Source: Pseudomonas sp. A34-9 (GTDB lineage Bacteria > Pseudomonadota > Gammaproteobacteria > Pseudomonadales > Pseudomonadaceae). From it: 64,000 nt of DNA. Below, piece after piece: positions 8,216 through 18,231 of this stretch; position 1 is the stretch's first letter, and the number at the start of each line of letters is the position of its first letter. The translations under genes were made by a program, and so were the position numbers. Where the stretch lies: contig NZ_CP119967.1 in assembly GCF_029543085.1 (NCBI RefSeq), positions 6,021,001 through 6,085,000 of the forward strand, read 5' to 3'. The notes beneath the pieces were generated by a model. The model saw nothing but the letters and a program-made list of their open reading frames with translations, was not told the origin of the DNA and made no database searches.

Positions 8216-9163
8216 ATGAAAGGTTCCCCGTCGTTGTTGTTGGCCGCCATGCTGAGTCTGCCGTTACTGGCGCAAGCTGCAGAACCGGCGCAGTGCAGTA
8301 CCGTTAACTTCTCCGATGTCGGCTGGACCGACATCACCGCCACCACCGCTACCACCTCCGTCGTACTCAACGCCCTCGGCTACAAGACCAAGACCACCAT
8401 GATCTCCGTGCCCGTGACCTACAAGTCGCTGGCCGACGGCAAGAACATGGACGTGTTCCTCGGCAACTGGATGCCGACCATGGAAAACGACATCAAGGCC
8501 TACCGCGACGCCGGCACCGTGGAAACCGTACGCACCAACCTCAAGGGCGCCAAGTACACCCTCGCCGTGCCGCAAGCCCTGTATGACAAGGGCCTGCATG
8601 ACTTCGCCGACATCGCCAAATTCAAGAAAGAACTCGACGGCAAGATCTACGGCATCGAGCCTGGCAACGACGGCAACCGCCTGATCCAGAGCATGATCGA
8701 CAAGGACGCCTTCGGCCTGAAAACCGCCGGTTTCAAAGTCGTCGAATCGTCGGAAGCGGGCATGCTCTCGCAGGTTGATCGCGCGCAGAAACGCGACACC
8801 GCCGTGGTCTTCCTCGGCTGGGCGCCGCACCCGATGAACAAGCGCTTCAAGATCCAATACCTGACCGGTGGCGATGATTTCTTCGGCCCCGATTTCGGTG
8901 CTGCGACCGTGGCGACCAACACCCGCAAGGGCTACGCCACCGAGTGCAGCAACGTCGGTCAGTTGCTGAAGAACCTGGAGTTCACCGTCGACATGGAAAG
9001 CGAACTGATGGGCAACATCCTCGACGACAAGATGAAGCCTGACGCGGCCGCCAAGGCCTGGCTGAAAAAGAATCCACAGGTGCTCGATACCTGGCTCGCT
9101 GGCGTGACCACCATTGACGGTAAACCTGGCCTGGAGGCCGTGAAAGCCAAGCTGAATCAGTAA
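8216..9163 (+). CDS. cbcX: choline ABC transporter, periplasmic binding protein CbcX
   Basis: This 315-residue OpuAC/ProX-type substrate-binding protein has a clear N-terminal signal peptide (KGSPSLLLAAMLSLPLLAQA, cleavage near residue 22). Trp-containing segments DVGWTDITA, GNWMPTMEN and GWAPHPMNKRF are the places expected to contribute the aromatic cage for a trimethylammonium group. AAGGAG precedes the ATG at 8216. It is followed by its permease and ATPase genes, in the order of the P. aeruginosa cbcXWV operon, whose binding protein prefers choline. The upstream candidate operators suggest GbdR control. Confidence 0.92.
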   Translation: MKGSPSLLLAAMLSLPLLAQAAEPAQCSTVNFSDVGWTDITATTATTSVVLNALGYKTKTTMISVPVTYKSLADGKNMDVFLGNWMPTMENDIKAYRDAGTVETVRTNLKGAKYTLAVPQALYDKGLHDFADIAKFKKELDGKIYGIEPGNDGNRLIQSMIDKDAFGLKTAGFKVVESSEAGMLSQVDRAQKRDTAVVFLGWAPHPMNKRFKIQYLTGGDDFFGPDFGAATVATNTRKGYATECSNVGQLLKNLEFTVDMESELMGNILDDKMKPDAAAKAWLKKNPQVLDTWLAGVTTIDGKPGLEAVKAKLNQ

Positions 9164-9229
9164 TCGCTTATGCCGGGTGGGCTCGCCCACCCGGGCTGTT
9201 TATTTCCTTGCATGCGGACGTTCACTACC

Positions 9230-10075
9230 ATGCTGATTGATCAGAAAATACCTTTAGGCCAGTACATCGCGGGATTCGTTGAATGGTTGACGCAACACGG
9301 CGCCAGCACCTTCGACGCAATCGCCGTGACCCTGGAAACGATGATCCACGGCGTGACGTTTGCGCTGACCTGGTTCAACCCACTGGTCTTGATTGGCCTG
9401 ATCGCCCTGCTCGCGCACTTGATCCAGCGCAAATGGGGATTGACCGCTTTCGTGATCGCCTCCTTCTTGCTGATCCTCAATCTGGGTTACTGGCAGGAAA
9501 CCATGGAAACCCTCGCCCAGGTCATGTTCGCGACCCTGGTCTGCGTGGTCATCGGCGTGCCGTTGGGCATCGTCGCCGCGCACAAACCGATGTTCTACAC
9601 GTTAATGCGTCCGGTACTCGATCTGATGCAGACCGTACCGACCTTCGTTTACCTCATTCCTACCCTGACCCTCTTCGGGCTGGGTGTGGTGCCGGGCCTG
9701 ATCTCCACGGTGGTGTTCGCCATCGCAGCGCCGATCCGCCTGACCTACCTGGGCATCCGCGATGTCCCGCAAGAACTGATGGACGCCGGCAAGGCCTTCG
9801 GCTGCTCGCGTCGCCAATTGCTCTCACGGATCGAACTGCCTCACGCCATGCCGAGCATCGCGGCCGGCATCACCCAATGCATCATGCTGTCGTTGTCGAT
9901 GGTGGTGATCGCCGCACTGGTAGGCGCCGACGGACTCGGCAAACCGGTGGTCAACGCACTGAACACTGCTGATATCGCCCTGGGCTTCGAAGCGGGCCTG
10001 GCGATCGTACTGCTGGCGATCATGCTCGACCGTATCTGCAAACAACCCGACGCCAAAGTAGGGGGTGACGCATGA
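9230..10075 (+). CDS. cbcW: choline/betaine ABC transporter permease CbcW
   Basis: This 281-residue inner-membrane permease of the ProW/OpuAB type has several hydrophobic segments and the cytoplasmic coupling loop, seen as GKAFGCSRRQLLSRIELPHAMPSI, that contacts the ATPase. The ATG at 9230 gives the expected N-terminus; the frame is open a little further upstream, but without a better ribosome-binding site. The last codons overlap the start of cbcV by four bases (ATGA), indicating translational coupling. Together with CbcX and CbcV it should form the shared choline, carnitine and betaine importer. Confidence 0.9.
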   Translation: MLIDQKIPLGQYIAGFVEWLTQHGASTFDAIAVTLETMIHGVTFALTWFNPLVLIGLIALLAHLIQRKWGLTAFVIASFLLILNLGYWQETMETLAQVMFATLVCVVIGVPLGIVAAHKPMFYTLMRPVLDLMQTVPTFVYLIPTLTLFGLGVVPGLISTVVFAIAAPIRLTYLGIRDVPQELMDAGKAFGCSRRQLLSRIELPHAMPSIAAGITQCIMLSLSMVVIAALVGADGLGKPVVNALNTADIALGFEAGLAIVLLAIMLDRICKQPDAKVGGDA

Positions 10076-11250
10076 GCATAATTCGCTTCGAAGACGTCGA
10101 CGTAATCTTCTCCAAGGATCCACGCGAGGCGCTCAAGCTGCTGGATCAGGGTATGACCCGCAACGAGATCCTGAAGAAGACCGGACAGATCGTCGGCGTG
10201 GAAAAAGCCACGCTGGACATCAACAAAGGTGAGATCTGCGTACTGATGGGCCTGTCCGGTTCCGGCAAGTCGAGCCTGCTGCGCTGCATCAACGGCCTCA
10301 ACACCGTGAGCCGCGGCAAGCTGTTCGTCGAGCATGAAAACCGTCAGATCGACATTGCCTCCTGCACCCCCGCCGAGCTGAAAATGATGCGCACCAAACG
10401 CATCGCCATGGTGTTCCAGAAGTTCGCCCTGATGCCGTGGCTGACGGTGCGCGAGAACATCAGTTTCGGTCTGGAAATGCAGGGCCGTCCGGAGAAAGAA
10501 CGCAAGAAACTGGTCGATGAAAAGCTCGAACTGGTGGGCCTGACCCAGTGGCGCAACAAGAAGCCCGACGAACTCTCCGGCGGCATGCAGCAACGTGTCG
10601 GTCTGGCGCGGGCGCTGGCGATGGACGCCGATATTCTGCTGATGGACGAACCGTTCTCGGCGCTCGACCCGCTGATCCGGCAGGGATTGCAGGATGAACT
10701 GCTGGAACTGCAACGCAAGCTGAGCAAGACCATTGTCTTCGTGAGTCACGACCTCGACGAGGCGCTCAAATTGGGTAGCCGCATCGCGATCATGAAAGAC
10801 GGCCGGATCATCCAGTACAGCGTACCGGAAGAGATCGTGCTGAACCCGGCGGACGACTATGTGCGTACGTTCGTGGCGCACACCAATCCGCTCAACGTGC
10901 TCTGCGGCCGCAGCCTGATGCGCACGCTGGACAAGTGCAAGCGTATCAACGGTTCGGTGTGCCTCGATCCGGGCGGCGACTCGTGGCTGGACCTGGCCGA
11001 AGGCAACACCATCAAGGGTGCGCGGCAGAACGGTTCGGTGCTGAACCTGCAGAACTGGGCACCGGGACAAGCGGTGGAAGGCCTGGAACGCAAGCCGACG
11101 CTGGTGGATTCGAACATCGGCATGCGCGATGCGTTGCAGATTCGTTATCAGACCGGCAACAAGCTGGTGCTGCACGATAACAATCATGTGGTGGGGATCT
11201 TGGGCGACAGTGAGCTGTATCACGCGTTGCTGGGCAAGAATCTCGGTTAA
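10072..11250 (+). CDS. cbcV: choline/betaine ABC transporter ATPase CbcV
   Basis: This 392-residue ProV/OpuAA-type ATPase has a Walker A motif (GLSGSGKSS, residues 60-68), the signature LSGGMQQRVGLARAL, Walker B (ILLMDEPFSALDP) and a switch His in FVSHDLDEAL. About 110 residues after the ATPase core match the usual C-terminal extension that holds CBS-like regulatory elements in osmolyte importers. Its start overlaps cbcW, and a strong terminator at 11259 closes the operon. It energises uptake by CbcW with substrate delivered by CbcX. Confidence 0.92.
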   Translation: MSIIRFEDVDVIFSKDPREALKLLDQGMTRNEILKKTGQIVGVEKATLDINKGEICVLMGLSGSGKSSLLRCINGLNTVSRGKLFVEHENRQIDIASCTPAELKMMRTKRIAMVFQKFALMPWLTVRENISFGLEMQGRPEKERKKLVDEKLELVGLTQWRNKKPDELSGGMQQRVGLARALAMDADILLMDEPFSALDPLIRQGLQDELLELQRKLSKTIVFVSHDLDEALKLGSRIAIMKDGRIIQYSVPEEIVLNPADDYVRTFVAHTNPLNVLCGRSLMRTLDKCKRINGSVCLDPGGDSWLDLAEGNTIKGARQNGSVLNLQNWAPGQAVEGLERKPTLVDSNIGMRDALQIRYQTGNKLVLHDNNHVVGILGDSELYHALLGKNLG

Positions 11251-11256
11251 GACGGG

Positions 11257-11294
11257 ATAAAAAAAGGGATCGCGGTGAGCGATCCCTTTTTTAT
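11257..11294. terminator. bidirectional intrinsic terminator after cbcV
   Basis: AAGGGATCGC pairs with GCGATCCCTT around a five-base loop. A-run and T-run flanks make it a terminator on both strands, seven bases after the cbcV stop. Confidence 0.9.
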
Positions 11295-11309
11295 TGGGTC
11301 AGGGAAAAG

Positions 11310-11505
11310 CCCCTCATCGGAACGCCGCCCGCCTAGCCCTCTCCCAGAGGGAGAGGGGACTGATTGGGGGGATGCTGCAGAGCTACACCGACCTGATCCT
11401 GCTTTACCGAATCCATAATCGACTCGATCTTCCATTTCGGTGCACTACGCCAGACACCTCGGTCAGCTCCCTCTCCCTCCGGGAGAGGGTCGGGGTGAGG
11501 GAGCT
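11310..11505. repeat. MITE-like element, copy 2
   Basis: About 195 bp lie between cbcV and betT. Its ends are GAGGGAGAGGGG/CCCTCTCCCTC hairpins, and it contains GAATCCATAATCGAC. The copy at 29377-29584 matches it in reverse orientation, including that internal 15-mer, so the whole element, and not only its ends, is conserved. Confidence 0.75.
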
Positions 11506-11512
11506 TTTGACT

Positions 11513-13510
11513 TTAGCTATACACCCGGCCAAGGAGCTGCCGATGGCTTTCAAACTGATCGAGCACATCGCGTGTGATCTGATCCTGCGTGAAGCCCATC
11601 AGGTCGTAATCCTGGCTGCCGTTGTGCAGATACACCTCGGCGCGGTAGTAACGCTGGCGCGCTTCATCGGACTGAGCCGATTCGGTTGGGGTCGCCAGAT
11701 AGCCGTCCAGGCTGACTTCGTAGACGAAAGGGTTGCCCTCTTCCATCTCGACGCGCACGCCCATGCAACGCTTGGACTTGCCCAGCAACGTCTGCACTTG
11801 CAGACCCTGCGCACGCATCTGTGCGCTCGCGTCTTCCAGCGCCGGGCTGACTTGCTTGTCCATGAAACGCTGCACCACCGATTGGCTCGGTTGCAGGTCC
11901 AGCTGCGTCAAACGCTCGCTGAAACCACGACGACCACGCTCCGCCAGTTGCGCCTGCTCCTGTTCGATCTGCACGTCCTGGCGCATCGCCTTGTGCAGGC
12001 CGAACATGAAGAACACCAGCACCACCGAGAACGGCAGACCGGCCAGCACCACCATGGTTTGCATGGCTTCGAAGTTACCGGCGAACAGCAGACCGATGGT
12101 CACCAGGGTGATCACCACCGACCAGAAGATCCGCAGCCAGTGCGGCGCATCTTCATCGACGTTGCCGCCCTTGCAGGACAGGTTCGCCATCATTACCGCA
12201 CCAGAGTCGGCCGGGGTCAGGAACAGCACGAAGCCGACAAAGATCGACACACCGATGACGACTTTCGACGCCGGGTAGTGCTCAAGCAATTGATAGATCG
12301 CCATCGACGGCTGTTCCAGCGCCGTCTTGCCAAGCTCCACCGCCCCCTGGTTCATCACCAGATCCAGTGCCGAGTTACCGAAGATCGACAGCCAGGCCAA
12401 GGTGAAGCCCAGCGGAATCAGCAGCACGCCCGCCACCAGCTCACGCACGGTACGACCACGGGAAATACGCGCGATGAACATGCCGACGAATGGCGCCCAG
12501 GAAATCCACCACGCCCAGTAGAACAGGGTCCACAGGCCCAACCAGCGGTCGGACTTGGCGCTGTCGCCTTCATAAACGTACAGGTCGAACGTTTTCAGCA
12601 CGACGCCGTTGAGGTAGTCGCCGATGTTCTGCACGAAGCCGTTGAGCAAGTGCAGGGTCGGGCCGAACAGCAGCACGAAAATCAGCAGGCCGCTGAACAG
12701 CACGATGTTCAGGTTGGACAAACGACGGATGCCGTTCTCCACACCGGACACGGCAGCGATGGTCGCCACGGTGCTCATCACAATGATCACGATCAGCAGG
12801 TTGGTGTTGCTGTGTTCCATGCCGAACAGGTTTTCCAGGCCCGACGACACTTGCAGCGAGCCAATCCCCAGGTTCGTCACCAGACCCAGCAGGGTCACGA
12901 ACATGCCGAAGCCGTCCACCGCGTGACCGGCCGCGCCTTTGACCCAACGCTCGCCGACCAGCGGATACAGCGCCGAACGCAGGGCCAGCGGCTGGTTATG
13001 ACGGTAAGCAAAATACGCCACGGCCAGACCGACCAGTGCGTAGATCGCCCAGCCGTGCAGACCCCAGTGCAGGAACGTCAGCTGTACCGCCTGACGCGCA
13101 GCCATGTTGGTGGCCGATGCGCCTTCCGGCGGATTGAAGTAGTGGTCCAGTGGCTCGGACGCGCCGAAATACAGCAGCGAAATACCGATACCCGACGAGA
13201 ACAGCATCCCCGCCCAGGCGCCGTAACTGAAATCCGGGGTGTCATCCTTGCTGCCCAGTTTGAGTTTGCCGTAGGAGGAAAACGCCAGGCCCACGACGAA
13301 TACCAGGTAGGCGGCAATCACCACCATGTAGTACCAGCCGAAGCTGCGCGACAACCAGGCCTGAGCGATACCCAACAATCTGCCGGCCTCTTGCGGGGCG
13401 ATAATCAGAATGGCGGTCAACAACAGAATCAGCGCGGTAGAGGTGTAAAACACCCAACCGTTGACCGTCACCTTCTCGGGCGGGGTCTTTATAAGCGAGG
13501 CAGAACTCAT
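11513..13510 (-). CDS. betT: high-affinity choline transporter BetT (BCCT family)
   Basis: This 665-residue membrane protein of the betaine/carnitine/choline transporter family should import choline with protons. The BCCT core includes WTLFYWAWWISWAPFVGMFIARISRGRTVRE, here only summarised by the segment around residues 315-345, with the Trp-rich substrate region of the family. About 170 cytoplasmic residues follow the last membrane segment, the long C-terminal tail that distinguishes BetT and links activity to osmotic state. The ATG at 13510 is chosen because it matches the usual MSSASLIKTPPEK-like N-terminus. The gene is divergent from betIBA with the BetI palindrome between them. P. aeruginosa has two such transporters; this position matches betT1. 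Confidence 0.92.
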   Translation of the reverse strand: MSSASLIKTPPEKVTVNGWVFYTSTALILLLTAILIIAPQEAGRLLGIAQAWLSRSFGWYYMVVIAAYLVFVVGLAFSSYGKLKLGSKDDTPDFSYGAWAGMLFSSGIGISLLYFGASEPLDHYFNPPEGASATNMAARQAVQLTFLHWGLHGWAIYALVGLAVAYFAYRHNQPLALRSALYPLVGERWVKGAAGHAVDGFGMFVTLLGLVTNLGIGSLQVSSGLENLFGMEHSNTNLLIVIIVMSTVATIAAVSGVENGIRRLSNLNIVLFSGLLIFVLLFGPTLHLLNGFVQNIGDYLNGVVLKTFDLYVYEGDSAKSDRWLGLWTLFYWAWWISWAPFVGMFIARISRGRTVRELVAGVLLIPLGFTLAWLSIFGNSALDLVMNQGAVELGKTALEQPSMAIYQLLEHYPASKVVIGVSIFVGFVLFLTPADSGAVMMANLSCKGGNVDEDAPHWLRIFWSVVITLVTIGLLFAGNFEAMQTMVVLAGLPFSVVLVFFMFGLHKAMRQDVQIEQEQAQLAERGRRGFSERLTQLDLQPSQSVVQRFMDKQVSPALEDASAQMRAQGLQVQTLLGKSKRCMGVRVEMEEGNPFVYEVSLDGYLATPTESAQSDEARQRYYRAEVYLHNGSQDYDLMGFTQDQITRDVLDQFESHRQLLGRVYS

Positions 13511-13939
13511 GGCACAAATGCTCCAGGCAGTGCGAGAGAAGAACACAAGGCAACACGGAACCCGACCAATCGGTTAGTTGGCAGCCGACCGGCGGGTGAT
13601 ATAAAGACATCCCGAAAAAAGCCCGAACCTGCCGAAATGGCGCTGCGAATCGCTTTCGTGGCCGAAGGTGGACGGACGTTCATCCGAAACCTGGCCCTGA
13701 GCGTCTTGCCCTTTCAACACGTCCATCGAATCGCGAACCGCGCCATGCCCCACGCAGGTTTCGAGCTGTTTCGCATGTCGGTTTTATCGCCACTTACACG
13801 TAGGAAAAATCTGTAGGCAGCGACGATTTGTCGCAGATCTTATTCTTTGTTGATTGAACGTTCAATCAAAACAAAATAGACTGGCCCTCAATCCGATAGG
13901 CGTGATTCGCCGCTCGGAAGGCCTAAGGAGATGTGCAAG
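13511..13939. other. betT/betI divergent control region
   Basis: This 430-bp gap holds the promoters of betT and betIBA. The only strong motif found is the BetI palindrome at 13850. The rest shows no reading frame of credible composition and no obvious repeat. Confidence 0.6.
13850..13869. promoter_or_regulatory. BetI operator palindrome
   Basis: TTGATTGAAC is followed directly by its exact reverse complement GTTCAATCAA, a perfect 20-bp dyad in an AT-rich stretch 70 bp before betI. It matches the known ATTGAACGTTCAAT core bound by BetI in gammaproteobacteria, a repressor released by choline. Confidence 0.9.
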
Positions 13940-14533
13940 ATGCCCAAGGTCGGTATGCAACCCATCCGCCGCCAACAACTGATCGAAGCCACTTTGCAGG
14001 CGGTCGATCAGGTCGGAATGGGGGACGCCAGCATTGCGCTGATCGCCCGTTTGGCCGGTGTCTCGAATGGCATCATCAGTCATTACTTTCAGGACAAGAA
14101 CGGCCTGATTGCCGCCACGATGCGGTATCTGATGAGCGTCCTCAGCGAGAACGTCACCCTGCGCCGCCAAGCGCTGGCAGATGACAGCCCACGGGCGCAT
14201 CTGCAGGTGATCATCGAAGGCAACTTCGACGCCAGCCAGGTCAATGGCCCGGCAATGAAAACCTGGCTGGCCTTCTGGGCCACCAGCATGCACCAGCCGT
14301 CTTTGCACAGGTTGCAGCGGATCAACGATCACCGTCTGTATTCCAACCTGTGCTGCGAGTTCCGCCGTGTGTTGCCGCTCGAAGATGCGCGCAGTGCTGC
14401 GCGAGGACTGGCAGCGTTGATTGACGGCTTGTGGTTGCGCGGCGCTTTGTCGGGAGACGCTTTCGACACGGCGCAGGCGCAACAGATCGCTTACGAATAC
14501 ATGGATTTCCAATTGGCCAAGAAGGTGAGCTAG
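13940..14533 (+). CDS. betI: TetR-family repressor BetI
   Basis: This 197-residue choline-responsive repressor has an N-terminal helix-turn-helix ([20 protein letters not shown], about residues 31-50) and a helical ligand domain. An ATG at 13931 abuts AAGGAG with no spacing, whereas the ATG at 13940 lies nine bases after it and gives the MPKVGMQ N-terminus usual for Pseudomonas BetI, so 13940 is preferred. It is the first gene of betIBA and should bind the palindrome at 13850 to control both itself and divergent betT. Confidence 0.94.
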   Translation: MPKVGMQPIRRQQLIEATLQAVDQVGMGDASIALIARLAGVSNGIISHYFQDKNGLIAATMRYLMSVLSENVTLRRQALADDSPRAHLQVIIEGNFDASQVNGPAMKTWLAFWATSMHQPSLHRLQRINDHRLYSNLCCEFRRVLPLEDARSAARGLAALIDGLWLRGALSGDAFDTAQAQQIAYEYMDFQLAKKVS

Positions 14534-14620
14534 AGCACACAGAAAACGCTCGGCCCCTGAACGCCACCGCAGCCTCACCGCGGTGGTCACGCCAACCACT
14601 AATGCACTTGCGAGGACACT

Positions 14621-16093
14621 ATGGCCCGTTTCGAACTGCAAAAACTTTACATCGATGGTGCGTACTCCGACGCCGGCAGCGATGCCACCTTCGAAGCCAT
14701 CAACCCGGCTAACGGTGAAGTCCTCGCACTGGTGCAACGTGCGACCAAGGAAGACGTCGAGCGCGCTGTGGTCAGCGCTGAAAAGGGCCAGAAAATCTGG
14801 GCCGCGATGACCGCCATGGAGCGTTCGCGCATCCTGCGTCGTGCCGTCGACATCCTGCGCGAGCGCAACGATGAACTGGCCGCACTGGAAACCCTGGACA
14901 CCGGTAAATCCTTCTCCGAAACCAAGTACGTCGACATCGTTACCGGCGCTGACGTGCTGGAATACTACGCAGGCCTGGTGCCAGCGATCGAAGGCGAGCA
15001 GATTCCACTGCGCGACACTTCGTTCGTCTACACCCGTCGCGAGCCGCTGGGCGTTGTCGCCGGTATCGGCGCGTGGAATTATCCGATCCAGATTGCGTTG
15101 TGGAAATCCGCGCCAGCCCTGGCCGCCGGTAACGCGATGATCTTCAAGCCAAGCGAAGTCACCTCGCTGACCACCCTGAAACTGGCCGAGATCTACACCG
15201 AAGCCGGCGTTCCAAACGGCGTGTTCAACGTGCTGACCGGCAGCGGCCGTGAAGTCGGTACCTGGCTGACCGAGCACCCGCGCATCGAAAAGATCTCCTT
15301 CACCGGCGGCACCGACACCGGCAAGAAGGTTATGGCCAGCGCTTCGGCTTCGTCGCTGAAAGACGTGACCATGGAACTGGGCGGCAAGTCCCCGCTGATC
15401 ATCTGCGACGACGCCGATCTCGATCGCGCTGCCGACACTGCGATGATGGCCAACTTCTACAGCTCCGGTCAGGTCTGCACCAACGGCACTCGCGTGTTCG
15501 TTCCGGCGCACCTGAAAGCCGCTTTCGAAGCCAAGATCGTTGAGCGCGTTGCGCGCATCCGCATCGGCAACCCGGAAGACGAAAACACCAACTTCGGCCC
15601 ACTGGTCAGCTTCCCGCACATGGAAAGCGTGCTCGGCTACATCGCCAAGGGTAAAGCAGAAGGCGCCCGCGTGCTGTGCGGCGGCGAGCGTCTGACCGAC
15701 GGCGAATTCGCCAAAGGCGCGTTCGTCGCTCCGACCGTGTTCACCGATTGCACCGACGACATGACCATCGTCCGCGAAGAAATCTTTGGCCCGGTGATGG
15801 CGATCCTCTCCTACGAAACCGAAGAAGAAGTGATCCGTCGCGCCAACGACACCGACTTCGGCCTGGCCGCCGGTATCGTCACCAAAGACCTGAACCGCGC
15901 GCACCGCGTGATTCATCAACTGGAAGCCGGTATCTGCTGGATCAACGCCTGGGGCGAGTCCGACGCAAAAATGCCGGTTGGCGGTTACAAGCAGTCGGGT
16001 GTTGGCCGTGAGAACGGCATCAGCTCGCTGAACAACTTCACCCGCATCAAATCGGTACAGGTCGAGCTGGGCGATTACGTCTCGGTGTTCTAA
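14621..16093 (+). CDS. betB: betaine aldehyde dehydrogenase BetB
   Basis: This 490-residue NAD(P)-dependent aldehyde dehydrogenase oxidises betaine aldehyde to glycine betaine. The catalytic Cys286 lies in [13 protein letters not shown], the general-base Glu in [10 protein letters not shown], and the cofactor segment [11 protein letters not shown] is intact. The length equals that of the P. aeruginosa enzyme. It lies 87 bp after betI and before betA, the standard order, and should be derepressed by choline through BetI. It is cytoplasmic. Confidence 0.96.
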   Translation: MARFELQKLYIDGAYSDAGSDATFEAINPANGEVLALVQRATKEDVERAVVSAEKGQKIWAAMTAMERSRILRRAVDILRERNDELAALETLDTGKSFSETKYVDIVTGADVLEYYAGLVPAIEGEQIPLRDTSFVYTRREPLGVVAGIGAWNYPIQIALWKSAPALAAGNAMIFKPSEVTSLTTLKLAEIYTEAGVPNGVFNVLTGSGREVGTWLTEHPRIEKISFTGGTDTGKKVMASASASSLKDVTMELGGKSPLIICDDADLDRAADTAMMANFYSSGQVCTNGTRVFVPAHLKAAFEAKIVERVARIRIGNPEDENTNFGPLVSFPHMESVLGYIAKGKAEGARVLCGGERLTDGEFAKGAFVAPTVFTDCTDDMTIVREEIFGPVMAILSYETEEEVIRRANDTDFGLAAGIVTKDLNRAHRVIHQLEAGICWINAWGESDAKMPVGGYKQSGVGRENGISSLNNFTRIKSVQVELGDYVSVF

Positions 16094-16124
16094 GACCCGA
16101 GTCTTGTATTGCTCGTGAGGCCGT

Positions 16125-16189
16125 CTTCGCGAGCAGGCTCGCTCCTACATTGGAACAGTGTCTCCTGTGGGAGCGAGCCTGCTCGCGAA
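16125..16189. repeat. REP pair, type B, between betB and betA
   Basis: Facing copies of the TTCGCGAGCAGGCTCGCTCC unit sit inside the betIBA operon and could modulate relative betB and betA expression. Confidence 0.9.
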
Positions 16190-16246
16190 TCGAGTGCAAA
16201 GCACTCGTCAGGCCCGACCTGACCACTATCAAAGAGGGTGCATTCA

Positions 16247-17950
16247 ATGTCCCAAGAATTCGATTACATCATCATCGGTGCCGGCTCGGCCGGTAACACC
16301 CTGGCGACCCGTCTGACTGAAGACGAAGGCGTCACCGTTCTGCTGCTTGAAGCCGGCGGCCCTGACTATCGTTTCGACTTCCGTACGCAAATGCCGGCTG
16401 CTCTGGCATTCCCGCTGCAAGGTCGTCGCTACAACTGGGCTTACGAGACCGATCCAGAGCCACACATGGACGGTCGCCGGATGGAATGCGGGCGCGGCAA
16501 AGGCCTCGGCGGTTCCTCGCTGATCAACGGCATGTGCTACATCCGTGGCAACGCGATGGACTATGACGGCTGGGCGAAACTGCCAGGTCTGGAAGACTGG
16601 TCGTACCTCGACTGCCTGCCGTACTTCCGCAAAGCCGAAACCCGCGACATCGGCCCGAACGACTACCACGGTGGCGAAGGCCCGGTCAGCGTGACCACGC
16701 CGAAGGCGGGCAACAATCCGCTGTTCCACGCCATGGTTGAAGCTGGCGTACAAGCCGGCTACCCGCGCACCGAAGACTTGAACGGTTATCAGCAGGAAGG
16801 CTTCGGCCCGATGGACCGCACCGTGACGCCGAAAGGCCGTCGTGCCTCCACCGCCCGTGGCTACCTCGATGTCGCCAAGAAGCGTTCGACCCTGACCATC
16901 GTCACCCACGCCCTGACCGACAAGATTCTGTTTGAAGGCAAGCGTGCCGTTGGCGTGCGTTACCTGGTCGGCGATGCTGAAGAGCGTGTTGACGTCAAAG
17001 CCCGCAAGGAAGTGCTGCTGTGCTCCGGCGCCATCGCTTCGCCGCAGATTCTGCAGCGTTCCGGTGTCGGCCCTGCCGAACTGCTGAAATCGCTCGACAT
17101 TCCGGTCGTTCACGATCTGCCGGGCGTTGGTGAAAACCTGCAGGATCACCTTGAGCTATACCTGCAATACGCCTGCACCCAACCGGTTTCGCTGTACCCG
17201 TCGCTGCTCTGGTACAACCAGCCGGCGATCGGTGCCGAGTGGCTGTTCAACGGCACCGGCATCGGCGCCAGCAACCAGTTCGAAGCCGGCGGTTTCATCC
17301 GTTCGCGTCCGGAATTCGAATGGCCGAACATCCAGTACCACTTCCTGCCGGTGGCGATTAACTACAACGGCAGCAACGGTGTGAAAGAGCACGGTTTCCA
17401 GGCGCACATGGGTTCCATGCGTTCGCCAAGCCGTGGTCGCATCCAGGCCAAGTCGAAAGACCCGCGCCAGCACCCGAGCATTCTGTTCAACTACATGGCC
17501 ACCGAGCAGGACTGGCAGGAATTCCGCGACGGCATCCGCCTGACCCGTGAAATCATGCAACAGCCGGCACTGGACGCTTTCCGCGGCCGCGAAATCAGCC
17601 CGGGCATTGAAGTGCAAACCGATGAGCAGCTGGACAAGTTCATCCGCGAGCACGCCGAAACCGCGTTCCACCCGTCCTGCTCGTGCAAGATGGGCACCGA
17701 CGAGATGGCCGTAGTGGATGGCGAAGGTCGCGTGCACGGCATGCAGAGCCTGCGTGTGGTCGATGCCTCGATCATGCCGATCATCACCACCGGCAACCTC
17801 AACGCGCCGACGATCATGATCGCCGAGAAAATCGCCGACAAGATCCGTGGCCGCAAGCCACTGCCGCGCAGCAACGCCGCCTACTACGTAGCGGGCGGTG
17901 CGCCGGTGAAGGGCAAGCCGATGCGTGATATCACGCCGGTTGCTCAGTAA
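16247..17950 (+). CDS. betA: choline dehydrogenase BetA
   Basis: This 567-residue GMC-family flavoprotein oxidises choline to betaine aldehyde at the membrane. The N-terminal FAD motif ([16 protein letters not shown]) and the GMC signature ([20 protein letters not shown], near residues 81-100) are intact. The C-terminal catalytic region contains [13 protein letters not shown], with the conserved His, and ends with [17 protein letters not shown]. The ATG at 16247, about nine bases after AGAGGG, is preferred over a GTG at 16238. It completes the choline to glycine betaine pathway fed by BetT and CbcXWV. Confidence 0.96.
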   Translation: MSQEFDYIIIGAGSAGNTLATRLTEDEGVTVLLLEAGGPDYRFDFRTQMPAALAFPLQGRRYNWAYETDPEPHMDGRRMECGRGKGLGGSSLINGMCYIRGNAMDYDGWAKLPGLEDWSYLDCLPYFRKAETRDIGPNDYHGGEGPVSVTTPKAGNNPLFHAMVEAGVQAGYPRTEDLNGYQQEGFGPMDRTVTPKGRRASTARGYLDVAKKRSTLTIVTHALTDKILFEGKRAVGVRYLVGDAEERVDVKARKEVLLCSGAIASPQILQRSGVGPAELLKSLDIPVVHDLPGVGENLQDHLELYLQYACTQPVSLYPSLLWYNQPAIGAEWLFNGTGIGASNQFEAGGFIRSRPEFEWPNIQYHFLPVAINYNGSNGVKEHGFQAHMGSMRSPSRGRIQAKSKDPRQHPSILFNYMATEQDWQEFRDGIRLTREIMQQPALDAFRGREISPGIEVQTDEQLDKFIREHAETAFHPSCSCKMGTDEMAVVDGEGRVHGMQSLRVVDASIMPIITTGNLNAPTIMIAEKIADKIRGRKPLPRSNAAYYVAGGAPVKGKPMRDITPVAQ

Positions 17951-17971
17951 GACGTAATACCGAGGCGCGGC

Positions 17972-18067
17972 CTTCGCGAGCAGGCTCGCTCCCACAGTAG
18001 ATCTCCAGCGAACACAAAATGTGTGAGCGCTCAGGATTTAATGTGGGAGCGAGCCTGCTCGCGAAGG
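17972..18067. repeat. REP pair, type B
   Basis: Inverted copies of GGGAGCGAGCCTGCTCGCGA lie downstream of betA. Confidence 0.9.
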
Positions 18068-18231
18068 GGCCCTCACATTCAGCACAAATTCCCCCGCTGC
18101 ACAGTAAATCCTCCTACAGCCCCTCTTCACTTGATCCTACCCCCACGCAGGCCTACTCTAGACCTCGCGCAACCATTTCACCCCCTCCCCGCCGTCGCTT
18201 TACCGCTTCCCCCTGACAAGGAGGTTCCCGA

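Noticed and set aside
11294..13816. 840-codon open frame opposite betT
   Set aside because: It lies antisense to a full BCCT transporter. The composition (many His, Arg, Gln) is typical of the shadow frame of a high-GC gene, and no domain is recognisable.
13862..15919. 685-codon open frame opposite betI and betB
   Set aside because: Antisense to two well-supported genes; it begins at the BetI palindrome only by chance.
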